From an uncultured Collinsella sp. (lineage in GTDB: Bacteria > Actinomycetota > Coriobacteriia > Coriobacteriales > Coriobacteriaceae), in NCBI GenBank assembly GCA_900548255.1, contig URKH01000089.1, positions 1-6,245 on the forward strand: 6,245 bases of DNA. Direction: 5' to 3'. This document shows positions 1 to 5,802 of this stretch, piece after piece (the stretch's first letter is position 1; every line of letters begins with the position of its first letter). The notes under the pieces are model-generated. The model worked only from the letters and a program-made list of their open reading frames with translations. It ran no database searches and had not been told where the DNA came from. Position numbers and translations under genes: made by a program.

Positions 1-77
1 TGACCGCCCGCGTGGAATACGATCAGGTCACCTACTTTGAATATGCAATGGAGGCTCTGGGTGTGCTGTTCCGCTGA
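1..77 (+). CDS. 3' end of an unidentified protein-coding gene
   Basis: An open frame enters from the left edge (codons from position 3) and stops at TGA 75-77, giving the last 24 residues, which end in EALGVLFR. The piece is too short to assign to a family. The next start codon on the same strand lies 66 bases further on, so the two genes could be cotranscribed. If the join at 459-488 is an assembly artefact, this gene belongs to a different locus from metK and everything to its right. That it is coding is inferred only from the open frame ending just before a plausible ribosome binding site and signal-peptide gene. Confidence 0.4.
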   Translation, partial: TARVEYDQVTYFEYAMEALGVLFR

Positions 78-143
78 TGCGGGCACCGTTTCCGGCGCTG
101 AATCCTTCGCTCCATTTTTAACACCCAGAGAGGTACACGAACC

Positions 144-488
144 ATGAAATCAACCGCAAAGACCCTGGCCCTTGGCGCGGCACTGCTCTGCCTGCTGGCC
201 GGCGGCATGGCCCTGCCGGCATCGGCTGCCGTGCCCCTGACCGGCGCCGCCGTGTCGCTGCCCTGGAACAGCGACAGCAGCGTGCCTGCCGAGAGCATTG
301 AGGCCGGCACCTATTCTTCCAATATGCTGTTGGGCGAGACCCAGCAGCTGTCGCCCACGGTGCGCCCCCGCAACAGCACCGACTCCGTCATCTACCTCAC
401 CGATGACAGCAGCGTGCTTACCGTGAGCAACAGCGGCGTGGTGCAGGCTGTGGGCGTGGGCACCGCCACCGTGACGGCCGTAGCCGCC
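144..488 (+). pseudogene. Secreted Big2 (bacterial Ig-like) domain protein, truncated at a chimeric join
   Basis: The ATG at 144 follows AGAGAGG (127-133) at a slightly long spacing of 10 bases. Residues 1-28 form a Sec signal peptide: MKSTAK, then a hydrophobic run of Leu, Ala and Gly, then PASA before A29, a signal peptidase I-type site. The single Cys16 is not in a lipobox. Residues about 52-115 resemble a Big2 Ig-like domain: a LLGETQQLSPTV strand, then DDSSVLTVSNSGVVQAVGVG, then GTATVTAVAA. Such domains are usually adhesive or structural modules of cell-surface proteins; this role is inferred from family. The frame remains open to TGA at 981-983 (279 codons), but residues 116-279 are metK read backwards and have no protein character. 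The original gene was presumably longer, since Big2 modules rarely make up a whole surface protein. Its real 3' end is not in this window. Confidence 0.6.
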
Positions 489-1367
489 GTAGGTGTCGAC
501 GATGATCTTGCGGCCGGTCAGGCCCGTGTCGCCCATGGGGCCGCCTACGACAAAGCGACCGGTGGGGTTCACATAGATGTCCGCGTTGTCCCACGGCATG
601 TTCTCAGCAGCCATAACCGGGGTGATAACGTGCTCGATCAGATCGGCCTTGATCTTGCCCATGTCCTCGATTTCGGCGGCATGCTGCGTGGAGATGACGA
701 TGGTCGTGACCTCGACGGGCTTGCCATCTTCGTAGCGCACGGTGACCTGGGTTTTGCCGTCGGGGCGCAGGTAGGCGAGGGTGCCGTCGTGGCGCACGGC
801 TGCCAGGCGCTCGGCCAGGCGGCTCGCCAGGTAGTGCGGCATGGGCATGAGGGTCTTGGTTTCGTTGGAGGCATAACCGAACATCATGCCCTGGTCGCCG
901 GCGCCGATCAAGTCGATCGGGTCGCTGGTAGCGCCGGTCTGCGTCTCAAACGACTCGTCGACGCCCTGGGCGATGTCGGGTGACTGCTCGTGAATAAGGC
1001 TCATGACGCCGCAGGTATCGCAGTCAAAACCGAACTTGGCACGGTTGTAGCCGATGCGGCGGATGACGCCGCGGGCGATTTCCTGCACGTCGACGTAGGC
1101 CTGGGTACGGATCTCGCCGGCAACGATGACGGTGCCGGTGGTCACGAGGGTCTCGCAGGCGCAGCGGACGTTCTCCACGTTGGCGGGCACGCCGTTGGGC
1201 GCAATATAGCCCTGCTCCTGGAGCTCTATTTCTTTGGCGAGGATTGCGTCGAGTACGGCGTCGCTGATCTGGTCAGCGATCTTATCGGGATGACCCTCGG
1301 TCACCGATTCCGACGTAAACACAAACGATCCGTGTTGGGGCGGGATGGAACGAAGCTCTTCTGACAT
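150..1367 (-). CDS. metK: S-adenosylmethionine synthase (methionine adenosyltransferase), C-terminal part replaced
   Basis: MetK makes S-adenosylmethionine from ATP and methionine in the cytoplasm, supplying methyl groups and polyamine synthesis. The start ATG (1365-1367) has the ribosome binding site GAAAGGA at 1373-1379. Family landmarks are GHPDK at residues 25-29 (ATP site), GAGDQG at 155-160, GGPMGDTG at 275-282 and GRK at 285-287 (E. coli Arg244, Lys245). True similarity runs only to residue 303 (position 459), equivalent to E. coli Ala261. The next expected residues, FSGKD and beyond with catalytic Lys265, Lys269 and Asp271, are absent. The frame continues for another 102 codons (AHAHSLHHAAVAH and on) to TGA at 150-152, but this is the Ig-like gene read backwards. 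The total of 405 residues is close to a normal MetK length by coincidence. As written, the protein should be inactive. The gene is divergent from gltX. Confidence 0.85.
   Translation of the reverse strand: MSEELRSIPPQHGSFVFTSESVTEGHPDKIADQISDAVLDAILAKEIELQEQGYIAPNGVPANVENVRCACETLVTTGTVIVAGEIRTQAYVDVQEIARGVIRRIGYNRAKFGFDCDTCGVMSLIHEQSPDIAQGVDESFETQTGATSDPIDLIGAGDQGMMFGYASNETKTLMPMPHYLASRLAERLAAVRHDGTLAYLRPDGKTQVTVRYEDGKPVEVTTIVISTQHAAEIEDMGKIKADLIEHVITPVMAAENMPWDNADIYVNPTGRFVVGGPMGDTGLTGRKIIVDTYGGYGRHGGGAHAHSLHHAAVAHGKHAAVIGEVDDGVGAVAGAHRGRQLLGLAQQHIGRIGAGLNALGRHAAVAVPGQRHGGAGQGHGSRCRQGHAAGQQAEQCRAKGQGLCG
459..488. other. Chimeric join between the Ig-like gene and antisense metK
   Basis: Ten codons here are meaningful on both strands and in register. 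The plus strand reads GTATVTAVAA, the usual last strand of a Big2 domain. The minus strand reads GGYGRHGGGA, a conserved MetK segment (E. coli GGMARHGGGA). Left of 459 only the Ig-like frame resembles a known protein; right of 488 only metK does. The breakpoint therefore lies within or at the edge of this 30-base stretch, and the two parent sequences were probably nearly identical there. A short shared sequence of this kind can collapse two contigs during short-read assembly; a real illegitimate recombination event would look the same. Confidence 0.75.
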
Positions 1368-1389
1368 GATTGTCCTTTCAAAAACGTGT

Positions 1390-1416
1390 CCCGGCGACCG
1401 TTACCATTCCGCCGGG
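1390..1416 (-). promoter_or_regulatory. Hairpin in the metK 5' leader
   Basis: CCCGGCG (1390-1396) and CGCCGGG (1410-1416) form a perfect 7-bp GC stem with a 13-base loop, just upstream of the metK ribosome binding site. On the metK strand the stem is followed, after five bases, by five Ts (1380-1384), so it is a poor but possible attenuator. Further upstream a weak promoter could use TATCAT (1435-1440) with TGTGAA (1457-1462) 16 bases away; the -35 match is poor. The leader is too short and lacks the multi-helix layout of a SAM-I (S-box) riboswitch. The regulatory role is inferred from position only. Confidence 0.35.
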
Positions 1417-1475
1417 CTCTGTATGCAAGGGCACATGATATCGCGTTAATCGAATATTCACACCCTTTCCGCACC

Positions 1476-1495
1476 TACTCATTGGTACTCATTGG
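1476..1495. repeat. Tandem duplication of TACTCATTGG
   Basis: The 10-mer TACTCATTGG occurs twice in a row at 1476-1485 and 1486-1495. The second copy overlaps the outer end of the left arm of the large inverted repeat that starts at 1487. It may be a slippage product, or a duplication made when the palindromic element was inserted. Confidence 0.8.
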
Positions 1496-1559
1496 GGACA
1501 GACTTAAATGAGTAGCCGGGTGCTTATTGGCTGGTCATTTAAGTCTGTCCCCAATGAGT
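1487..1559. repeat. Perfect 25-bp inverted repeat (palindromic intergenic element)
   Basis: The left arm at 1487-1511 (ACTCATTGGGGACAG, ending AAATGA) is matched without mismatch by the right arm at 1535-1559 (TCATTTAAG, ending CCCCAATGAGT). The 23-base loop (1512-1534) starts GTAGCCGGG. No U-run follows either arm, so it is not a typical intrinsic terminator. It lies in the divergent metK-gltX intergenic region, about 38 bases upstream of the likely gltX -10 box. The perfect arms suggest recent arrival or active maintenance. It resembles dispersed REP-type or miniature elements moved in trans by a Y1-type transposase; that origin is inferred, as no transposase lies nearby. Confidence 0.85.
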
Positions 1560-1597
1560 GGGTCGGTGCCCTTTGTGCGGAGGTTGCGTTGATGCTT

Positions 1598-1603
1598 TAT
1601 ACT
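1598..1603 (+). promoter_or_regulatory. Probable -10 box of the gltX promoter
   Basis: TATACT matches the sigma-70 type consensus TATAAT at five of six positions and lies 40 bases before the gltX start codon, giving an expected leader of about 34 bases. No strong -35 is present: the best is TTGTGC (1573-1578) at a long spacing of 19 bases. It falls just downstream of the 1487-1559 inverted repeat, so the repeat may sit beside or within the promoter region. Confidence 0.4.
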
Positions 1604-1643
1604 GGTGCGGTTAGACATCCATCCTGCAATCGAGGAGATTTCC

Positions 1644-3119
1644 ATGGCATCAGACGTTCGCGTCCGCTTTGCACCCTCACCGACGGGCAAGCTGCACATC
1701 GGCGGCGCCCGCACCGCTATCTATAACTGGGCTTTTGCCCGCGCAAACGGCGGCACGTTCATCCTGCGCATCGACGACACCGACCCCACCCGTTCCACCG
1801 ACGAGAACACGCAGATCATTCTGCGCGCCATGCGTTGGCTTGGCCTGGACTGGGACGAGGGTCCCGAGGTGGGCGGCGACTATGGCCCCTATGCCCAAAC
1901 CGAGCGCTTGGACCTGTACAAGCAGGCCGCCCAGAAGCTTTGGGACGAGGGCAAGGCCTATCCCTGCTTCTGCACCAAGGAGCAGCTCGACGCTGACCGT
2001 AAGGCTGCGCAGGAACGCAAGGACCCCTTCCAGGGTTATCAGCGTCGCTGCCGCGATCTTGATCCCGAGGAGGCCCGCCGCCGCATCGAGGCCGGCGAGT
2101 CCTACGTCCTGCGCATCAAGGTGCCCGAGGACCGCGGCGACGTCGTCATCCACGACGCCGTCCACGGCGAGGTGACCTTCGACGCCAAGGAGCTCGACGA
2201 CTTTGTCATCTTCCGCTCCGATGGCACGCCCACGTACAACTTTGCGACCGTTGTCGACGACGCCATGATGAAGATCACCCATGTCATCCGCGGCGACGAC
2301 CACCTGTCCAACACCCCGCGCCAGGTCATGGTCTACGAGGCTCTCGGCGCGCCCGTGCCCACGTTCGCCCACATCTCCATGATCCTGGGCGCCGACGGCA
2401 AGAAGCTCTCCAAGCGCCATGGCGCCACCTCGGTGGAGGAGTACCGCGACGCCGGTTACCTGTCCGACGCCTTCGTCAACTATCTGGCGCTGCTCGGCTG
2501 GTCGCTCGACGGCGAGACCACGATCATCCCGCGCGATGTCCTGGCCAGCAAGTTCTCGCTCGACCGCATTTCCAAGAACCCGGCGACCTTCGACCCCAAG
2601 AAGCTCGACTGGGTCAATGCCGAGTACATCAACGGCATGTCCGACGCCCAGTTTGCCGATGAGATCATGGTCCCTGAGCTGCATGAGGCGGGTCTCATTG
2701 AGGGTAACGTCGAGTACGGCGAGGACTGGATCGACGCGCTTGCCGCCATCGTTAAGCCGCGCACCAAGATGCCGGCCGACGCCGTGACTGTCGCCGCTCC
2801 CATCTTTGCTACCGCCGAGACGCTCGAGTATGACGAGAAGTCTGTCAACAAGGGCCTGGCCAAGGAGGGCATGGGTTCCATTCTGGACGCCGCCAAGGCC
2901 GCGCTCGAGGGCGTGGACGAGTGGACAGCCGCGAACATCGACGCTGCGCTTGAACCGCTGCCCGAGCAGATGGACCTCAAGAAGCGCGTGGTGTTCCAGG
3001 CCGTGCGTGTGGCCGTTTGCGGCAACATGGTGAGCCCTCCGCTGGGCGAGACCATGGCACTCGTCGGCCGCGACGACTGCCTGGCGCGCATCGACCGCGC
3101 CCGCACGATGGCGCTGTAG
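1644..3119 (+). CDS. gltX: Glutamyl-tRNA synthetase
   Basis: This class I aminoacyl-tRNA synthetase joins glutamate to tRNA-Glu in the cytoplasm using ATP. It has 491 residues, a normal bacterial GluRS length. The start ATG at 1644 is preceded by GAGGAGA (1632-1638) at 5 bases and gives the typical beginning MASDVRVRFAPSPTGKLHIG; an in-frame ATG at 1605 would add 13 unconserved residues and has no good binding site. Residues 18-21 are HIGG (the HIGH motif), and KLSKR at 254-258 is the KMSKS-type ATP loop. The insertion with Cys108-x-Cys110 and Cys136-x-Asp138 corresponds to the E. coli zinc site, but the final His is Asp, so zinc binding is doubtful. The C-terminal half is the helical anticodon-binding domain. 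Some relatives also charge tRNA-Gln for amidation by GatCAB; that cannot be judged here. The gene appears monocistronic, with its own -10 box and terminator. Confidence 0.97.
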   Translation: MASDVRVRFAPSPTGKLHIGGARTAIYNWAFARANGGTFILRIDDTDPTRSTDENTQIILRAMRWLGLDWDEGPEVGGDYGPYAQTERLDLYKQAAQKLWDEGKAYPCFCTKEQLDADRKAAQERKDPFQGYQRRCRDLDPEEARRRIEAGESYVLRIKVPEDRGDVVIHDAVHGEVTFDAKELDDFVIFRSDGTPTYNFATVVDDAMMKITHVIRGDDHLSNTPRQVMVYEALGAPVPTFAHISMILGADGKKLSKRHGATSVEEYRDAGYLSDAFVNYLALLGWSLDGETTIIPRDVLASKFSLDRISKNPATFDPKKLDWVNAEYINGMSDAQFADEIMVPELHEAGLIEGNVEYGEDWIDALAAIVKPRTKMPADAVTVAAPIFATAETLEYDEKSVNKGLAKEGMGSILDAAKAALEGVDEWTAANIDAALEPLPEQMDLKKRVVFQAVRVAVCGNMVSPPLGETMALVGRDDCLARIDRARTMAL

Positions 3120-3142
3120 TCGCTGCGCAAACGTTTGTATCC

Positions 3143-3179
3143 GAGCCCCGTTCACCCCGAGCGGGGCTCTTGTTTCTGT
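3143..3179 (+). terminator. Intrinsic terminator of gltX
   Basis: GAGCCCCG (3143-3150) and CGGGGCTC (3162-3169) form a perfect 8-bp GC-rich stem with an 11-base loop, followed by the T-rich run TTGTTTCTGT (3170-3179). It begins 24 bases after the gltX stop codon. This is a standard rho-independent terminator and implies that priA is transcribed mainly from its own promoter, although no convincing promoter boxes are visible between 3180 and 3320. Confidence 0.85.
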
Positions 3180-3196
3180 ACCGATGAGTGGGTTGC

Positions 3197-3298
3197 TGGG
3201 ACAAAATAATCAGTAGTGTTTGTCCCATGTTCGAGTGACGCAACGAGCTCGACACTCGTATCGGCCATGGGACAAACTCTACTGATTATTTTGTCCCA
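3197..3298. repeat. Large nested palindrome between gltX and priA
   Basis: The left arm (3197-3229) and right arm (3266-3298) are 33-bp inverted copies with a single T-T mismatch (3217 against 3278). The 36-base centre holds a further short stem, CGAGTG (3232-3237) with CACTCG (3253-3258). Each arm is itself a palindrome: TGGGACAAA and TTTGTCCCA, 9 bp each, separated by 13 bases. The element could therefore fold as one long hairpin or as two small ones. It lies downstream of the gltX terminator and ends 32 bases before priA. It may act as a transcript-end stabiliser, secondary terminator or mobile non-coding repeat; the sequence alone does not decide. Confidence 0.85.
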
Positions 3299-3330
3299 CC
3301 CCTTTCAGGTCCGTTCGTTAGAGGTGGTGT

Positions 3331-5784
3331 ATGGCTCAACAACTGTCGCTGTTTGGTTCGCCGGAACCGGAGGAAGCTCCGGTGAAGCCCAAGCCTGCCG
3401 CTGCCTCGGCTCAGTCTAAGCCTGCGCCCGAGCCCCCTGCCGCCTACGCGAGCGTGGTCCTCGACATCCCCACCCGTGCGCTGTCGGATCCGTTTGCTTA
3501 CGGCATCCCTGAGTCCCTTGCCAACGAGGCGCAGATCGGATCCACGGTCCTGGTCCACTTTGGTAACCGTGCGGCCGCGGGCTATATCGTCGACATTGCG
3601 CCTGAGCTGAGCGACCTACAGGGCTACAATGCCCTCGACCCCGCGCGCATTAAAGCCATCGAAGCCATCCTCAGCAAACCCCTCTTTACCGCCGAGGCTG
3701 CCCGCATCGCACGTTGGATGAGCCGCGAGTATGTCGCGACGCTTTCCGAGTGCCTGCGCCTGTTCCTGCCCCCGGGCGGCAGTCCGCGCGTCGTTAAGGG
3801 CGATGACGGCGCATGGTCGGTTGAGCGCCCCGCCGTCAAGCCTATCCAAAACCGTTGGGTGATGCTTACGCCCGAAGGCTTTGACTATACGCCGCCCAAG
3901 ACCGCGGTCCGCCAGCGCCAACTCATCGAGGCGCTCCGGTGCGGCCCGGTCACGACGCGCGACCTCAACCTTCTCTATAACAGCATGTCGGCGACCATCA
4001 AGGCGCTCAAAAAGCGCGGCGTCGTGGTGGTGGAGGAACGCCGTGCGTGGCGTGGCTGCAGCGAGCAGACCACGCTGTCCTCGGCAAGCGGCAAGGCGCC
4101 GGTCTCCCTTACCAACGGCCAGCAACAGGCGCTCGCGCAGATTGAGCGCGCCCGTCTGGACGCTCATGGCGACGTGGTGTTGGTCGACGGCGTCACCGGC
4201 TCCGGCAAAACCGAGGTTTACCTCTCCGCCATTGAGCGTGTGCTTGCAGCCGGTCGCTCGGCCTGCGTGCTGGTGCCCGAGATTTCGCTGACGGCCCAGA
4301 CCGTCGGCCGCTTCCGTTCGCGCTTTGGCGAGACGGTCGCCGTGTTCCATTCGCGGCTTTCGGCCGGCGAGCGCCTGGACCAGTGGGATATGGTTGCCAG
4401 CGGTGCGGCCCGCGTGGTCGTCGGCGCACGTTCGGCGCTCTTTTGCCCGCTTGACGACCTGGGCCTCATCATCATTGACGAGGAGCACGAGACCAGCTAC
4501 AAGCAGGGGTCCAGTCCGCGCTACCATGCGCGCGAGGTGGCAGCCGAGATGGCGCGCCGCTATCGCTGCCCGCTCGTGCTGGGGTCGGCCACGCCTTCTG
4601 CCGAGGCCCTCGACCGCTGCCGCCGCGGCATGTATAACGGTGCCACCTGGACGCGTGTCGAGATGCCCGAGCGCCCCGGACACGCCGTGCTGCCTACGGT
4701 CCGCATTGCTGACCTGCGTCGCGAGTTCTCGCACGGCAGCCGCTCCATGTTCTCAAAACCCTTGATGGAGGGATTGGAGCGTGTGGTCGGGCGCCGCGAG
4801 AAGGCCGTGTTGCTGCATAACCGCCGTGGCTTTGCGCCATTCCTGATGTGCCGCGAGTGCGGCTGCGTCCCCACCTGCAACCACTGCTCCACAGCGCTTA
4901 CGTATCACGAGCGCACACACACGCTGCAGTGTCACACATGCGGTTCGTCTTGGCGCGTGCGGCCGTATCCCGCGCCCACGAGCCGTTGCCCCAAATGTGG
5001 CAGTCGCTACCTGGCAAAAATGGGCCTGGGCACGCAGCAGATCGAGGACGCTCTGCACCAGTTGCTTCCCGAGGACGTTGCCATCATTCGCATGGATGCC
5101 GATTCCACGTGTGGCAAGGATGCGCACAAAAAGCTGCTCGAGCAGTTCGATGCGGCGGATTGCGCCGTGTTGCTGGGTACCCAGATGATCGCTAAAGGTC
5201 TCGATTTTCCCGAGGTCACGCTCGTGGGCGTGGTCAATGCCGACTTCGCCCTCAAGCTGCCCGATTTCCGCGCAGGGGAGCGCGCCTACGATTTACTGGA
5301 GCAGGTCGCCGGCCGTGCCGGTCGCGGCGATCGTCCCGGTGAGGTGATCATCCAGACCTACCTGCCCGAGGATCCGGTCATTCGTGCCGTCGCTGAGCAC
5401 GACCGTTCGATCTTTACCGACTACGATCTGGACCAGCGCCGCGACGCGCTGTACCCGCCGTTTGTTCGCCTGGTCAACATCTTGGTGTGGTCGGCAAACC
5501 GAGACGACGCGCAGGACTACATTGGGCGCATTGCAAAGCTTCTTAAGCGCCGCTGGCATGCCGCCACGCCCGACTTTTTGAGGGCGGGGAGTGCCATGCC
5601 GCAGGTGCTGGGCCCGGCTTCGTGTGTAATCGAGAGAGCCAAGGACCGTTACCGCTTCCATCTGCTTGTGAAGTCGCCCGTGGGGTACCATGTCTCTGAT
5701 GATATCGACGCCTGCCTCAAAGAGGTGGGCTCTGTGCGCGGCGTGAGCGTGAGCGTTGACGTCGATGCCTATGATTTGATGTAA
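3331..5784 (+). CDS. priA: Primosomal protein N' (replication restart helicase PriA)
   Basis: PriA is a superfamily 2 DNA helicase (3' to 5') that recognises stalled forks and D-loops and reloads the replicative helicase. At 817 residues it is longer than E. coli PriA (732) and near the Firmicute size. The start ATG follows AGAGG (3320-3324) at 6 bases. Residues 4-8 are QLSLF, a match to the sliding-clamp-binding consensus, and residues about 10-38 are a Pro/Ala/Lys-rich linker. The DNA-binding domain and winged helix cover about 40-260. Helicase motifs are Walker A GVTGSGKT 287-294, DEEH 383-386, GSATPS 418-423, QMIAKG 618-623 and QVAGRAGRG 658-666. Eight zinc-ligand cysteines occur as four CxxC pairs: 507/510, 516/519, 534/537 and 553/556. 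All key residues are present, so the enzyme should be active. def follows after 18 bases, a likely operon. Confidence 0.97.
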   Translation: MAQQLSLFGSPEPEEAPVKPKPAAASAQSKPAPEPPAAYASVVLDIPTRALSDPFAYGIPESLANEAQIGSTVLVHFGNRAAAGYIVDIAPELSDLQGYNALDPARIKAIEAILSKPLFTAEAARIARWMSREYVATLSECLRLFLPPGGSPRVVKGDDGAWSVERPAVKPIQNRWVMLTPEGFDYTPPKTAVRQRQLIEALRCGPVTTRDLNLLYNSMSATIKALKKRGVVVVEERRAWRGCSEQTTLSSASGKAPVSLTNGQQQALAQIERARLDAHGDVVLVDGVTGSGKTEVYLSAIERVLAAGRSACVLVPEISLTAQTVGRFRSRFGETVAVFHSRLSAGERLDQWDMVASGAARVVVGARSALFCPLDDLGLIIIDEEHETSYKQGSSPRYHAREVAAEMARRYRCPLVLGSATPSAEALDRCRRGMYNGATWTRVEMPERPGHAVLPTVRIADLRREFSHGSRSMFSKPLMEGLERVVGRREKAVLLHNRRGFAPFLMCRECGCVPTCNHCSTALTYHERTHTLQCHTCGSSWRVRPYPAPTSRCPKCGSRYLAKMGLGTQQIEDALHQLLPEDVAIIRMDADSTCGKDAHKKLLEQFDAADCAVLLGTQMIAKGLDFPEVTLVGVVNADFALKLPDFRAGERAYDLLEQVAGRAGRGDRPGEVIIQTYLPEDPVIRAVAEHDRSIFTDYDLDQRRDALYPPFVRLVNILVWSANRDDAQDYIGRIAKLLKRRWHAATPDFLRAGSAMPQVLGPASCVIERAKDRYRFHLLVKSPVGYHVSDDIDACLKEVGSVRGVSVSVDVDAYDLM

Positions 5785-5802
5785 CAACCCGAAAGGATGG
5801 CC

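Noticed and set aside
489..983. The 3' part of the plus-strand frame from 144, as a real C-terminal domain of the Ig-like protein
   Set aside because: It is the exact antisense of conserved MetK codons, including GAGDQG and GGPMGDTG. Its translation is rich in Val, Ala, Gly, His and Asp with no domain pattern.
1368..1470. SAM riboswitch upstream of metK
   Set aside because: The leader is under about 100 bases and contains one simple 7-bp hairpin. I could not find the multi-helix core or kink-turn expected of SAM-I or SAM-IV types.
1487..1559. Intrinsic terminator or CRISPR repeat
   Set aside because: There is no T run after either arm and there are no regularly spaced repeats. The two arms form a single inverted pair, not an array.
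1508..1726. Small plus-strand open frame of 72 codons running from the inverted repeat into gltX
   Set aside because: It starts inside the palindrome, has no ribosome binding site and overlaps the start of gltX in another frame.
1677..3155. 492-codon minus-strand open frame opposite gltX
   Set aside because: It is a shadow of gltX in GC-rich DNA. The translation has no recognisable motifs, and the plus strand carries all GluRS signatures.
3216..3419. Small plus-strand open frame of 67 codons running from the second palindrome into priA
   Set aside because: It lies largely in the palindromic repeat and overlaps priA in another frame. It has no binding site or recognisable sequence.
3616..4734. 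372-codon minus-strand open frame opposite priA
   Set aside because: It is a shadow of the priA helicase coding sequence, with no protein family character. The minus-strand open frame at 5293-6234 opposite priA and def was rejected for the same reason.
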